DNA from: Fidelibacterota bacterium
GTDB lineage: Bacteria > Fidelibacterota > Marinisomatia > SCGC-AAA003-L08 > TS1B11
DNA length: 64,000 nucleotides
Assembly: GCA_004124875.1 (NCBI GenBank)
Contig: SCKJ01000008.1
Span: forward strand, 1-64,000
Direction: 5' to 3'
Below are positions 8,757-15,724 of this stretch, one piece after another. The first letter of the stretch is position 1. Each line of letters starts with the position of its first letter. A program made the position numbers and the translations under genes. The notes under the pieces are model-generated. The model did not search any database. It was not told where the DNA came from and saw nothing but the letters and a program-made list of their open reading frames with translations.

Positions 8757-9563
8757 CTACCAGTCTTCCCAATCATCTTCTCCGGCGACACCGAACGGTT
8801 CCTGTTCAGCCAGCCAGGTGTTGTACTCATCTTCGGTATCAATGGTAACGTACCCCCGCATGCGATAGTGGCCCAGTCCACACAGCTGCGCGCAAGCTAT
8901 CTCATAATTGATGGTCTCACTGCCTTTCAACTTGCGGAAGTCCGCCGTTGAGAGGGTCGGCACAAACCAGACGGGAATGATAAGCCCCGGCACGGCGTCC
9001 TGTTTAACCCGGAACTCAGGCAGGCCGAAGCTGTGCAAAACATCTTTGGAGCTTAAGTAAATCAGCGCCGGTTTGTCCAGCGGCAGATGGAGCTGGTTGA
9101 TGGTGGTAATGTCGTCCGCCGCGTAAGGATCGGAGCTGTCCAGGCCCAACGGATTGATTTCCGTGTCGATCAGCTCGATGCTGGTCCGGCCGAATACGCC
9201 GTCGGCCCCTGCATAGTGCACGTTCCAGGCAAACTGCTCGGCAACAACCCGCACGACCACCGCATCGCTCTCTTCAGGGAACTCGTTTTTCACCATTCCC
9301 CACGTCGGTATGGCAAAGCCAATCAGCAAAATAGTTTCAATCACGGCCACTCCGGTTTCAACGTAAGTATTGTAGTGGCTCTCCAAGCCAATATAACTGG
9401 CCTGGGGATTTTTGCCGGCCCGAAACCGGATAAGCGCGTAGATGAAGAACACAGCCCATCCAACGAGCAGAACGGCCATCAGCCAGTGAGTAAGGATGAT
9501 CAGCCGGTCAATTTCGCCACCATGTGCTGAAGCCAGAACGGGCAGTCCGAGTAACTGTTCCAT
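8757..9563 (-). CDS. ctaC: Cytochrome c oxidase subunit II (CuA)
   Basis: Subunit II takes electrons from cytochrome c through the binuclear CuA centre. Two membrane helices lie at about residues 22-45 and 70-90, followed by the cupredoxin domain. CuA ligands are visible as His177 (VLHSF) and Cys224, Cys228, His232 and Met235 in CAQLCGLGHYRM. There is no fused heme c domain and no CxxCH, so this is an aa3-type subunit rather than caa3. No signal peptide precedes the first helix. It follows COX1-COX3-COX4 and two small membrane genes in the same operon. Confidence 0.97.
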   Translation of the reverse strand: MEQLLGLPVLASAHGGEIDRLIILTHWLMAVLLVGWAVFFIYALIRFRAGKNPQASYIGLESHYNTYVETGVAVIETILLIGFAIPTWGMVKNEFPEESDAVVVRVVAEQFAWNVHYAGADGVFGRTSIELIDTEINPLGLDSSDPYAADDITTINQLHLPLDKPALIYLSSKDVLHSFGLPEFRVKQDAVPGLIIPVWFVPTLSTADFRKLKGSETINYEIACAQLCGLGHYRMRGYVTIDTEDEYNTWLAEQEPFGVAGEDDWEDW

Positions 9564-9570
9564 AGGTGCG

Positions 9571-9837
9571 TCAGACTCCCGGTTTAGACTTTTCGTCTGG
9601 TTGCGTCAGGCTGAACCTTTTGGCGCGACGGTTCAAATGAAGCATGAACGCGGCAATGCTGCCCAGCATGGTGCCGGTGACGCCCAGCAACATGAAAACG
9701 GCCATGTTCACACCGATAACGATGTCATCATCGGCGGCCCCCATGCAGACGGAGCAGGCGTTGGCCATTGCAGGGAGCAGCGACACGGCCAGAGCCAGTG
9801 GCATGGCAATATGCCCACGGGTAACTATTTTTGGCAT
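9571..9837 (-). CDS. Small secreted or membrane protein with CSVCMG motif (88 aa)
   Basis: The frame extends further upstream, but the ATG at 9837 gives a sensible protein: an N-terminal signal-like helix ending ...AMANA, then CSVCMGAADDD, then one membrane helix (about residues 42-64). It lies one base past the preceding gene and 7 bp before subunit II. The CxxC right after the predicted cleavage site suggests a metal or redox role at the outer face of the membrane, perhaps in copper handling. That is inferred from position and motif; no family was recognised with certainty. Confidence 0.7.
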   Translation of the reverse strand: MPKIVTRGHIAMPLALAVSLLPAMANACSVCMGAADDDIVIGVNMAVFMLLGVTGTMLGSIAAFMLHLNRRAKRFSLTQPDEKSKPGV

Positions 9838-9838
9838 C

Positions 9839-10045
9839 TCAAGTCTCCAATGTTTTGAATTTCCGGTAAACCTTGATCTCGTAGACCACGAGGCCAATGC
9901 CCAGGGCAATTGAACCGATCGCGAGGGCCAACATGCTGCCGCCCACCTTGTGATTGAGGTAGTTTTGAAATCCCCAATATCCAAAAGCGAGGCAAATGAC
10001 AATTGAGGCGGCAATAAAAAACAGGTGGAATTGGCTAAGAGACAC
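9839..10045 (-). CDS. Small two-helix membrane protein in oxidase operon (68 aa)
   Basis: A GTG start at 10045 is well supported by AAGGAGG eight bases upstream and by overlap with the end of the subunit IV gene. The longer frame to 10090 lies inside that gene. The protein has two membrane helices (about residues 7-25 and 34-55) and a basic C-terminal tail. It is probably an accessory or structural oxidase component; the family was not recognised. Confidence 0.7.
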   Translation of the reverse strand: MSLSQFHLFFIAASIVICLAFGYWGFQNYLNHKVGGSMLALAIGSIALGIGLVVYEIKVYRKFKTLET

Positions 10046-10346
10046 TGGGGATTCCTCCTTGATCGAGCGCAGATCCAATGAACAGTCCAAACATGATCAA
10101 CAATAAGAGCAAAGTAAACAGTAACAGCCAGTAGATCGCTTTTTGCTCATGCAGCAGGTGCATAAAATAGGCTGCCACGAGTGAACCTTTAACCGTCGCG
10201 ATAACCAGCGCTATGGCAATACCGAGGCCCGCGGGAAAGCTCACGTAGCCGGCGGCCACCGTCACAATCGTCAACATGGCCAAGGTGCCGAATACCAACA
10301 GATATGTGCGCGCGTGACCGCTCGCGCCGGATGCGGTGTTCATCAT
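10035..10346 (-). CDS. Cytochrome c oxidase subunit IV (prokaryotic type)
   Basis: A 103-aa protein with three membrane helices and the COX4_pro pattern, including VKGSLVAAYFMHLLHEQKAIYW. In aa3 and bo3 oxidases this subunit stabilises the core. It lies 6 bp after subunit III and its 3' end overlaps the next small gene. The assignment rests on the FMHL...E motif, the helix pattern and the operon position. Confidence 0.9.
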   Translation of the reverse strand: MMNTASGASGHARTYLLVFGTLAMLTIVTVAAGYVSFPAGLGIAIALVIATVKGSLVAAYFMHLLHEQKAIYWLLLFTLLLLLIMFGLFIGSALDQGGIPSVS

Positions 10347-10352
10347 GGCCTC

Positions 10353-10946
10353 CTACAATAAATAGAGCACAGGGAAAAGGAATATCCACACCAGATCGAC
10401 AAAGTGCCAATAAAGGCCGGCAATCTCGATTCGGTTGGTAAATCGTTCCGGGTCACTTGTCCACATTTTGGATCCAGGTCCCCAGAAATAGCCGTTGACG
10501 ATAATCCCGCCCAGAATGTGAAGGGCATGGAGACCTGTTAAAGTAAAATAAATCGCCATGAATGTGCTTGAAGAGGGGTACAGATGATGGGAAAATTTTT
10601 CACTGTACTCAAATGACTTGACCGCCAGGAAGAGCAGGGCCAGCAGGATGGTCACCCCCAGGTACAGTCTGTATTTCCCAAAATCGTTTTCTTTCAGTGC
10701 GGTCCAGGAGAAAACCATGGTCACGCTGGACCCAATCAGGATCAGTGTATTGAAGGTGGCTATGGGCACGCTGAGAATTGACCCTCCCTCCGGCCATGCC
10801 GGCGCGCCCAACCGCAGAAAAACGTAAGCGGAAAAGAGGCCGCCAAACAACATGACTTCGGATGCCAAAAACAGCCAAATGCCGAGCTTGGCATTGTTCA
10901 TGCCGGTATCTTCACGGGCCTCTACGGTATAAGGAATCATTTCCAT
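10353..10946 (-). CDS. ctaE: Cytochrome c oxidase subunit III
   Basis: Five to six membrane helices and the family motifs LFGGLFSAYVFLR, ALHILGG and LYWHFVDLVWIFLFPVLYLL identify subunit III. The 197-aa length matches the five-helix form. The protein does not bind redox cofactors but supports proton uptake and stability of the core. The gene starts 3 bp after the COX1 stop. Confidence 0.97.
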   Translation of the reverse strand: MEMIPYTVEAREDTGMNNAKLGIWLFLASEVMLFGGLFSAYVFLRLGAPAWPEGGSILSVPIATFNTLILIGSSVTMVFSWTALKENDFGKYRLYLGVTILLALLFLAVKSFEYSEKFSHHLYPSSSTFMAIYFTLTGLHALHILGGIIVNGYFWGPGSKMWTSDPERFTNRIEIAGLYWHFVDLVWIFLFPVLYLL

Positions 10947-10949
10947 GGC

Positions 10950-12674
10950 TCAGGCACCCTCCTCCGGATCAGATTGTGGCCAGAAATCTTTATCCCTGCC
11001 TGGAACAGAGTACTCGTAGGGTCCCCGGTAAACAGTCGGCAGGGCCGCGAAATTCCCATGTGGCGGCGGCGATGGCGTCGTCCACTCAAGGGTGGTGGCC
11101 TGCCACGGATTATCATCCACTTTTTCACCATGTTTAATGCTGCGGATTATATTGATGACAAACGGAATCTGGAACAGCATCAGCATCCCGGCCGCAATGG
11201 ACATCACCTCGTTGCCCCACAACACGTCCTGGGCATGGGCGTAACCTGCGCCGCCATCCCACATCCTGCGCGATACGCCAGCCAAACCCTGGATGAACAT
11301 GGGGAAAAAGATGCCGTTGATGGCGATGATCGATCCCCAGAAATGAATTTTGCCCAACGTTTCGTTCATCCTGCGCCCCGTGACTTTGGGGAACCAGTAG
11401 TAAATCCCCGCGAACAGGGCGAAGATGGTTCCCGGAGCCACCACGTAATGGAAATGGCCGATGACATAATAAGTGTCATGCAGGTGGATGTCCGCCGCCG
11501 CGAGGCCCAGAGGCAGGCCCGTTAACCCGCCAATGCCGAACATGGGCAGAAATCCGAGCGCGAACAGCATGGGCGTGTTAAACCGGATCGAACCTCCCCA
11601 GAGCGATATGAACAGGGCCGATAAAATGACCACCGACGGAATGGAAATGATCATCGTGGTGGTCTGGAAAAAGGCGCTGATGGTGGTACCCATGCCGGTC
11701 ATATACATATGGTGCGCCCACACAGTGAACGACATGAAACCGAGGAATATCGTGGAATAGATCATCGGTTTGAGGCCCCATAGCGGTTTGCGGGTATTGT
11801 TGGCGATAACCTCCGCCACGATACCCATGGCCGGCAGGATGAGCACGTAGACTTCAGGGTGCGCCAGGAACCAGAACAGGTGCTGCCAAAGTATCGGACT
11901 GCCCCCGCCGGAAGCTTCCAGGATCTGCCCACTCACGACCAGCCCACTGGGCATGAAAAAGCTGGTGGCGGCCAGACGGTCCATCAACTGCAGCACACCG
12001 GCCGCTTCAAGGGGCGGAAAGGCAAGCAGCAGGAGGAATGCCGTAATCAGCTGCGTCCAAACAAAAAACGGCAGACGCATCCAGGTGAGGCCCGGCGCCC
12101 GCAGCTGCACGATGGTCACGATAAAGTTGATCGCGCCCAGCAACGATGAGGTGATGAGCGCGATCATCCCAAAAAGCCACAGAGTCTGGCCAGTGGTGGC
12201 GATAACCGATAGGGGCGGGTAGGATGTCCATCCCGAATTGGCTGCGCCACCGGGCACAAAAAAGCTGACGATCATGATGACGCCACCGATAAAATAGGCC
12301 CAGTAGCTGGCCATGTTCAGCTTGGGGAAGGCCATGTCGGGTGCGCCGATCTGCAGGGGCACTATGTAGTTGCCGGCAGCGCCCACGGCCAGCGGCACGA
12401 TCCCCAGAAAGACCATAATAGTGCCATGCATGGCGCCGAGTGAGTTGTAGACCTCAGGGAGCAGGATACCGTCATCACCCAGCAGCCAACCTATCAGGGG
12501 CACGGGTGTCTCGGGATAGGCCAGCTGCCAACGCATGACCAGCATCAGGGAAAACCCGAACAGCATGAACGACAGCGCGGTGATGCCGTACTGCAGCCCG
12601 ATCATCTTGTGGTCCTGGCTGAAAATATACTTCCGCCAGAAGACCAGTTCATGATGATTATTTGATTCTGTCAC
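10950..12674 (-). CDS. ctaD: Cytochrome c oxidase subunit I (heme a / a3-CuB)
   Basis: This is the catalytic subunit, reducing oxygen to water while pumping protons. About twelve helices are visible. Key motifs are LGAMHGTIM (low-spin heme His), AHPEVYVLILPAMG (CuB His plus the helix VI Glu and Tyr of A-type oxidases), WAHHMY (CuB histidines) and HDTYYVIGHFHYV (heme a3 and heme a ligands). The start is GTG at 12674, supported by AGGAGGAG eight bases upstream. Length is 574 aa. The His-Pro-Glu-Val-Tyr signature places it in the A family. Confidence 0.98.
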   Translation of the reverse strand: MTESNNHHELVFWRKYIFSQDHKMIGLQYGITALSFMLFGFSLMLVMRWQLAYPETPVPLIGWLLGDDGILLPEVYNSLGAMHGTIMVFLGIVPLAVGAAGNYIVPLQIGAPDMAFPKLNMASYWAYFIGGVIMIVSFFVPGGAANSGWTSYPPLSVIATTGQTLWLFGMIALITSSLLGAINFIVTIVQLRAPGLTWMRLPFFVWTQLITAFLLLLAFPPLEAAGVLQLMDRLAATSFFMPSGLVVSGQILEASGGGSPILWQHLFWFLAHPEVYVLILPAMGIVAEVIANNTRKPLWGLKPMIYSTIFLGFMSFTVWAHHMYMTGMGTTISAFFQTTTMIISIPSVVILSALFISLWGGSIRFNTPMLFALGFLPMFGIGGLTGLPLGLAAADIHLHDTYYVIGHFHYVVAPGTIFALFAGIYYWFPKVTGRRMNETLGKIHFWGSIIAINGIFFPMFIQGLAGVSRRMWDGGAGYAHAQDVLWGNEVMSIAAGMLMLFQIPFVINIIRSIKHGEKVDDNPWQATTLEWTTPSPPPHGNFAALPTVYRGPYEYSVPGRDKDFWPQSDPEEGA

Positions 12675-12697
12675 GCCGTGATCTCCTCCTGAAAGGA

Positions 12698-13585
12698 CTA
12701 ATCAAAAAATTCCAGGTCCGCTACCATAATCGCCAACAGGGCGGGCAGGTAGACGATTGAGGCAAACATCAATTTTCGCGCCTGAGGAACGAACTGATTC
12801 CGGGCGGCGGCGGCAGCATAGCCGAGCAACGTCAGGCCCAGTATCACCGCCCCCGTGAGGTAGACAGGGCCGGTCAGATTGTAGAACGCCGGCAACATGC
12901 TGGCGGCCAGCAGGATCAGGCTGAACACCATGATATGTCCTGCCGTGGCCCGGCTGCCGTTGGGCATTGAGGGCAGCATTTTCATGCCGCCGAGCCGGTA
13001 ATCTTCCCGGTAGATCGTGGCGATGGCCAAAAAGTGTGGAATCTGCCAGGCAAACAGAATGAGGAACAGCGCCCAGGCGCCCGGGGCCAGCTCGCCCGTC
13101 GCCGCCAGCCATCCGCCCAGAGGCGGCAGCGCTCCCGGCAGGGCGCCAATCACGGTGTTCCAGGTCGTGATCCGTTTTAAAGGGGTGTAGACAAAAATAT
13201 AAGTCATCAGCGTCAGCAGCGCCAAAAGGCCGGTGCCGGGATGCACCCCCAATGTCAGTATGGCGATGCCCAAAGACGAAATTCCTACGGCAAACAGGAG
13301 CGCCTCCCGCGGCGCCAACCGTCCCGAGGGCAAGGGACGGGCCTTGGTGCGCATCATTTTCGCGTCCAGGTTGCGTTCCCAATATTCGTTCAGGGCCGCC
13401 ACACCCCCAGCCGACAGGGCCGAGCCCAGCAATAACATCAGGTAGAGGCCGGTCTGCATGCCGCCAGCCGTCTTGCTGCCCAGATAATAACCGATGGAGG
13501 TCGATACCAGCACCATCCCGGATATCCCCGGCTTGGTCAGCTCCATAAATGCGCCCATCTTCAATTTTGCGGCCTGCAGCTTCAC
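12698..13585 (-). CDS. ctaB: Protoheme IX farnesyltransferase (heme O synthase)
   Basis: CtaB adds a farnesyl group to heme B, the first step to heme A for the oxidase. The UbiA-type motif NEYWERNLDAKMMRTKARPLP carries the Asp-rich substrate site, and a second site appears near YREDYRLGGMKMLP. About eight to nine helices are predicted. The longer frame to 13684 lies inside ctaA. A GTG at 13585 overlaps the ctaA stop as GTGA and is the likely start (295 aa). It precedes COX1 in the operon. Confidence 0.95.
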   Translation of the reverse strand: MKLQAAKLKMGAFMELTKPGISGMVLVSTSIGYYLGSKTAGGMQTGLYLMLLLGSALSAGGVAALNEYWERNLDAKMMRTKARPLPSGRLAPREALLFAVGISSLGIAILTLGVHPGTGLLALLTLMTYIFVYTPLKRITTWNTVIGALPGALPPLGGWLAATGELAPGAWALFLILFAWQIPHFLAIATIYREDYRLGGMKMLPSMPNGSRATAGHIMVFSLILLAASMLPAFYNLTGPVYLTGAVILGLTLLGYAAAAARNQFVPQARKLMFASIVYLPALLAIMVADLEFFD

Positions 13586-14619
13586 GTAGTTGCCGCCTCT
13601 TTCAACGCGCGCCGCCAATTTCCAGCCGGGAATAATTTCAACTGTGTCACATGCTGCACGCGCATGAAAATCAGAGTGCACCAACCCAGCAGCGCCGCTC
13701 CGTTGGCGACATGGGCCGTGGTAATCACCGGCTGCTTCAGGCTCAGGACCGTGACTGCCCCCAGCGCGATTTGGACCGCCAGCAGCGTCACTGCCACCAG
13801 GCCCATCCAGTTCAGATCCGCCCCGATCGTGCGCTCCCGGCGAATGGAAACGACCATCCCGATGATAGCGGCGGTAACGCCCAGCGCCATGATCCGGTGG
13901 AGAAAGTGTATGATCATCTGGCCTGAAGTCGCCTCGCCGAGACCGGCCTGCCAGTGCTCCCAGTTGACCCGGTTCACCGACTCAGGACTAAACGATGGCC
14001 ACAGCGCTCCGCCCATCAGGGGAAAATCGGTGAATGCCAGGCCCGCGCCCGTATGCCGCATGACCGCGCCGAGCAACAGTTGCAGGTAAATAAATCCTAC
14101 TGCTGCCAGTGCCCAGCGGCGCGCCAACCGCGCCCGGTCCGTCTGCACAGGCGTTGCGCCGGAGGAGAGATACTCCCTCGAAGTGATGTAGGCGATGGAT
14201 AAAACGATGAGGAAGAAAGTTTGCGCCAGTGCGGCATGGGTCACGGAAATGGGGGTCGGCAGGAGAAAGAGAACCGTAAGACCTCCGAGCACGCCTTGCA
14301 GAATAACAGCGATCACGGCAATCAGGCCGAGCCGGACGACCCATGCTCGCGTGTCGCTGCGCCAGAGCCAAACGGCCAACACCACCGTCAGCAGGCCCAC
14401 CATGCTCGCAATCAAACGATGGGTATGTTCAAAGAGGATTCCGCCGACCATTTCGGCAAAGGGAAAGGCAAACATGAACCGGCCGTAGGTGTTGGGCCAG
14501 TCTGGCACGGAGAGCCCGGACTGAGTGCTGGTAACCAGACCGCCGATAAAAATGAGGACCAGTGTCGCCCCGGCAGTCCAGCGGGCGAACAGGTGCAGGG
14601 GTCGGTTGTAATTCAGCAA
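13582..14619 (-). CDS. ctaA: Heme A synthase (COX15/CtaA)
   Basis: CtaA oxidises heme O to heme A. The protein has eight predicted helices in two four-helix halves, with the paired histidine motifs FEHTHRLIAS in the first half and HFLHRIMAL in the second, plus GGLVTSTQSGLSVPDWP at the N terminus. The first codon of the frame is TTG at 14619; no ribosome binding site confirms it. It is translationally coupled to ctaB. Confidence 0.95.
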   Translation of the reverse strand: MLNYNRPLHLFARWTAGATLVLIFIGGLVTSTQSGLSVPDWPNTYGRFMFAFPFAEMVGGILFEHTHRLIASMVGLLTVVLAVWLWRSDTRAWVVRLGLIAVIAVILQGVLGGLTVLFLLPTPISVTHAALAQTFFLIVLSIAYITSREYLSSGATPVQTDRARLARRWALAAVGFIYLQLLLGAVMRHTGAGLAFTDFPLMGGALWPSFSPESVNRVNWEHWQAGLGEATSGQMIIHFLHRIMALGVTAAIIGMVVSIRRERTIGADLNWMGLVAVTLLAVQIALGAVTVLSLKQPVITTAHVANGAALLGWCTLIFMRVQHVTQLKLFPAGNWRRALKEAATT

Positions 14620-14660
14620 ATGTGGCGGGTTTTGAATAATGATATCTCTATGGGTCGACT

Positions 14661-15380
14661 CTATTTGGCCGTACGCGTAAAGTCGAAGTCCAGGGACGCC
14701 GCCTGGCCATCACTCACCGTGACTTCCAAAGTTTGAGCCGGCAACTTTTTGCCGCTCTCATGCCAGGCCTTCACCGTATAGGTGCCTGCCGGCACGTTCT
14801 CCAGCGTGAACTTGCCCGTGTCATCGGTGACGGTATAAAAGGGGTGATCGAACACGGCAGCCCACGTTCTCATCCAGGGGTGCACATCACATTTGATGAT
14901 AAAGGGATCTTCGCTTTTATCAAACGTATGATTCTTTTTCTTAACCACCTTGGGCATGGCAAAATTGAACGCTCTATTCTGCTTGGATTGGCTGTGAATA
15001 TTATGCAGGGTGGCATCGCTATTGCGAATCTCCACCGTCTGCCCTGCCATGACTCCCCACACATGAGGCGTGTAGGTGCAGCCGTTCTGATCGAGGATGA
15101 CCGGCTCTTCCGGAATCTCGAATTTCATCCCATCAAGACCAGCCGAAATAGAGACCAGCACGTTTTTAAGGGTGCCGTTGCCATTAACAACAACCGATTC
15201 CGATTTGACCGGTTCGGTGTGTGCCGCGCTGCACACTGGATCGGCACCCATCTTAATCGTTCTCATCCGGGGGCCTTTGCCTTCAAATATGACCGAGCCG
15301 GTTATTGATCCCTGTCCCCACAGCTGGGTCCCGGTTATAAGGGCAGCGATAAGGGTGATGTAACGAACGGTAATCTTCAT
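14661..15380 (-). CDS. Secreted cupredoxin-like protein with C-terminal regulatory-like domain
   Basis: A signal peptide (MKITVRYITLIAALITGTQLWGQ) is followed by a cupredoxin-like domain (about residues 85-175) of the type often named methylamine-utilisation or plastocyanin-like. Candidate copper ligands are His in LHNIHSQSK and the CDVHPWMRTW motif. Residues 180-239 look like a carboxypeptidase-regulatory-type beta sandwich (GKFTLENVPAGTYTVKAWH). Its place between the octaheme cytochrome and ctaA suggests a periplasmic electron carrier or copper protein of the respiratory chain; that role is inferred. Confidence 0.82.
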   Translation of the reverse strand: MKITVRYITLIAALITGTQLWGQGSITGSVIFEGKGPRMRTIKMGADPVCSAAHTEPVKSESVVVNGNGTLKNVLVSISAGLDGMKFEIPEEPVILDQNGCTYTPHVWGVMAGQTVEIRNSDATLHNIHSQSKQNRAFNFAMPKVVKKKNHTFDKSEDPFIIKCDVHPWMRTWAAVFDHPFYTVTDDTGKFTLENVPAGTYTVKAWHESGKKLPAQTLEVTVSDGQAASLDFDFTRTAK

Positions 15381-15724
15381 AATGTGGCCCTCTATACAAA
15401 CTATTTTATGCGCTTACTCAGGCACGAGAAAAGGAGCAAATCCGGTTATGGTTTCCGCTGAAATGGAGAGCAACCCGTAAAAGCTGGGGCCGGTTCCCCT
15501 GCCAATCCCGCTCTGCATCAAGAAATCCATTTAATTGAATCCCCTCTGAGGAGGCGAAAGTACACGGTCAAGGCGATGATTTTCAACTCTTTTTAAAATC
15601 CGGCGTTGGCACAGGCAGCAATAGTGGCGCCGTTAAAGTTGATGGGCTGGGCACCGCGACCATGCTCTGCGCCACACCGCTGGCTCCAGGCCACCGGACC
15701 GCCCCCGGCGGCAACCCTGTCGGC
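15381..15724. other. Intergenic gap inside the respiratory block
   Basis: No gene is supported in this gap. It separates the octaheme cytochrome gene from the cupredoxin-like gene, so it may hold a promoter for the downstream oxidase part. TAAAAT (about 15397-15402 on the minus strand) and TATAGA near 15388 are possible -10 boxes, but no good -35 was found. No terminator hairpin with a T-run was seen. Confidence 0.4.

Noticed and set aside
12702..13382. Alternative minus-strand frame of 226 codons inside ctaB
   Set aside because: It is a frame shadow of ctaB, which has full family motifs.
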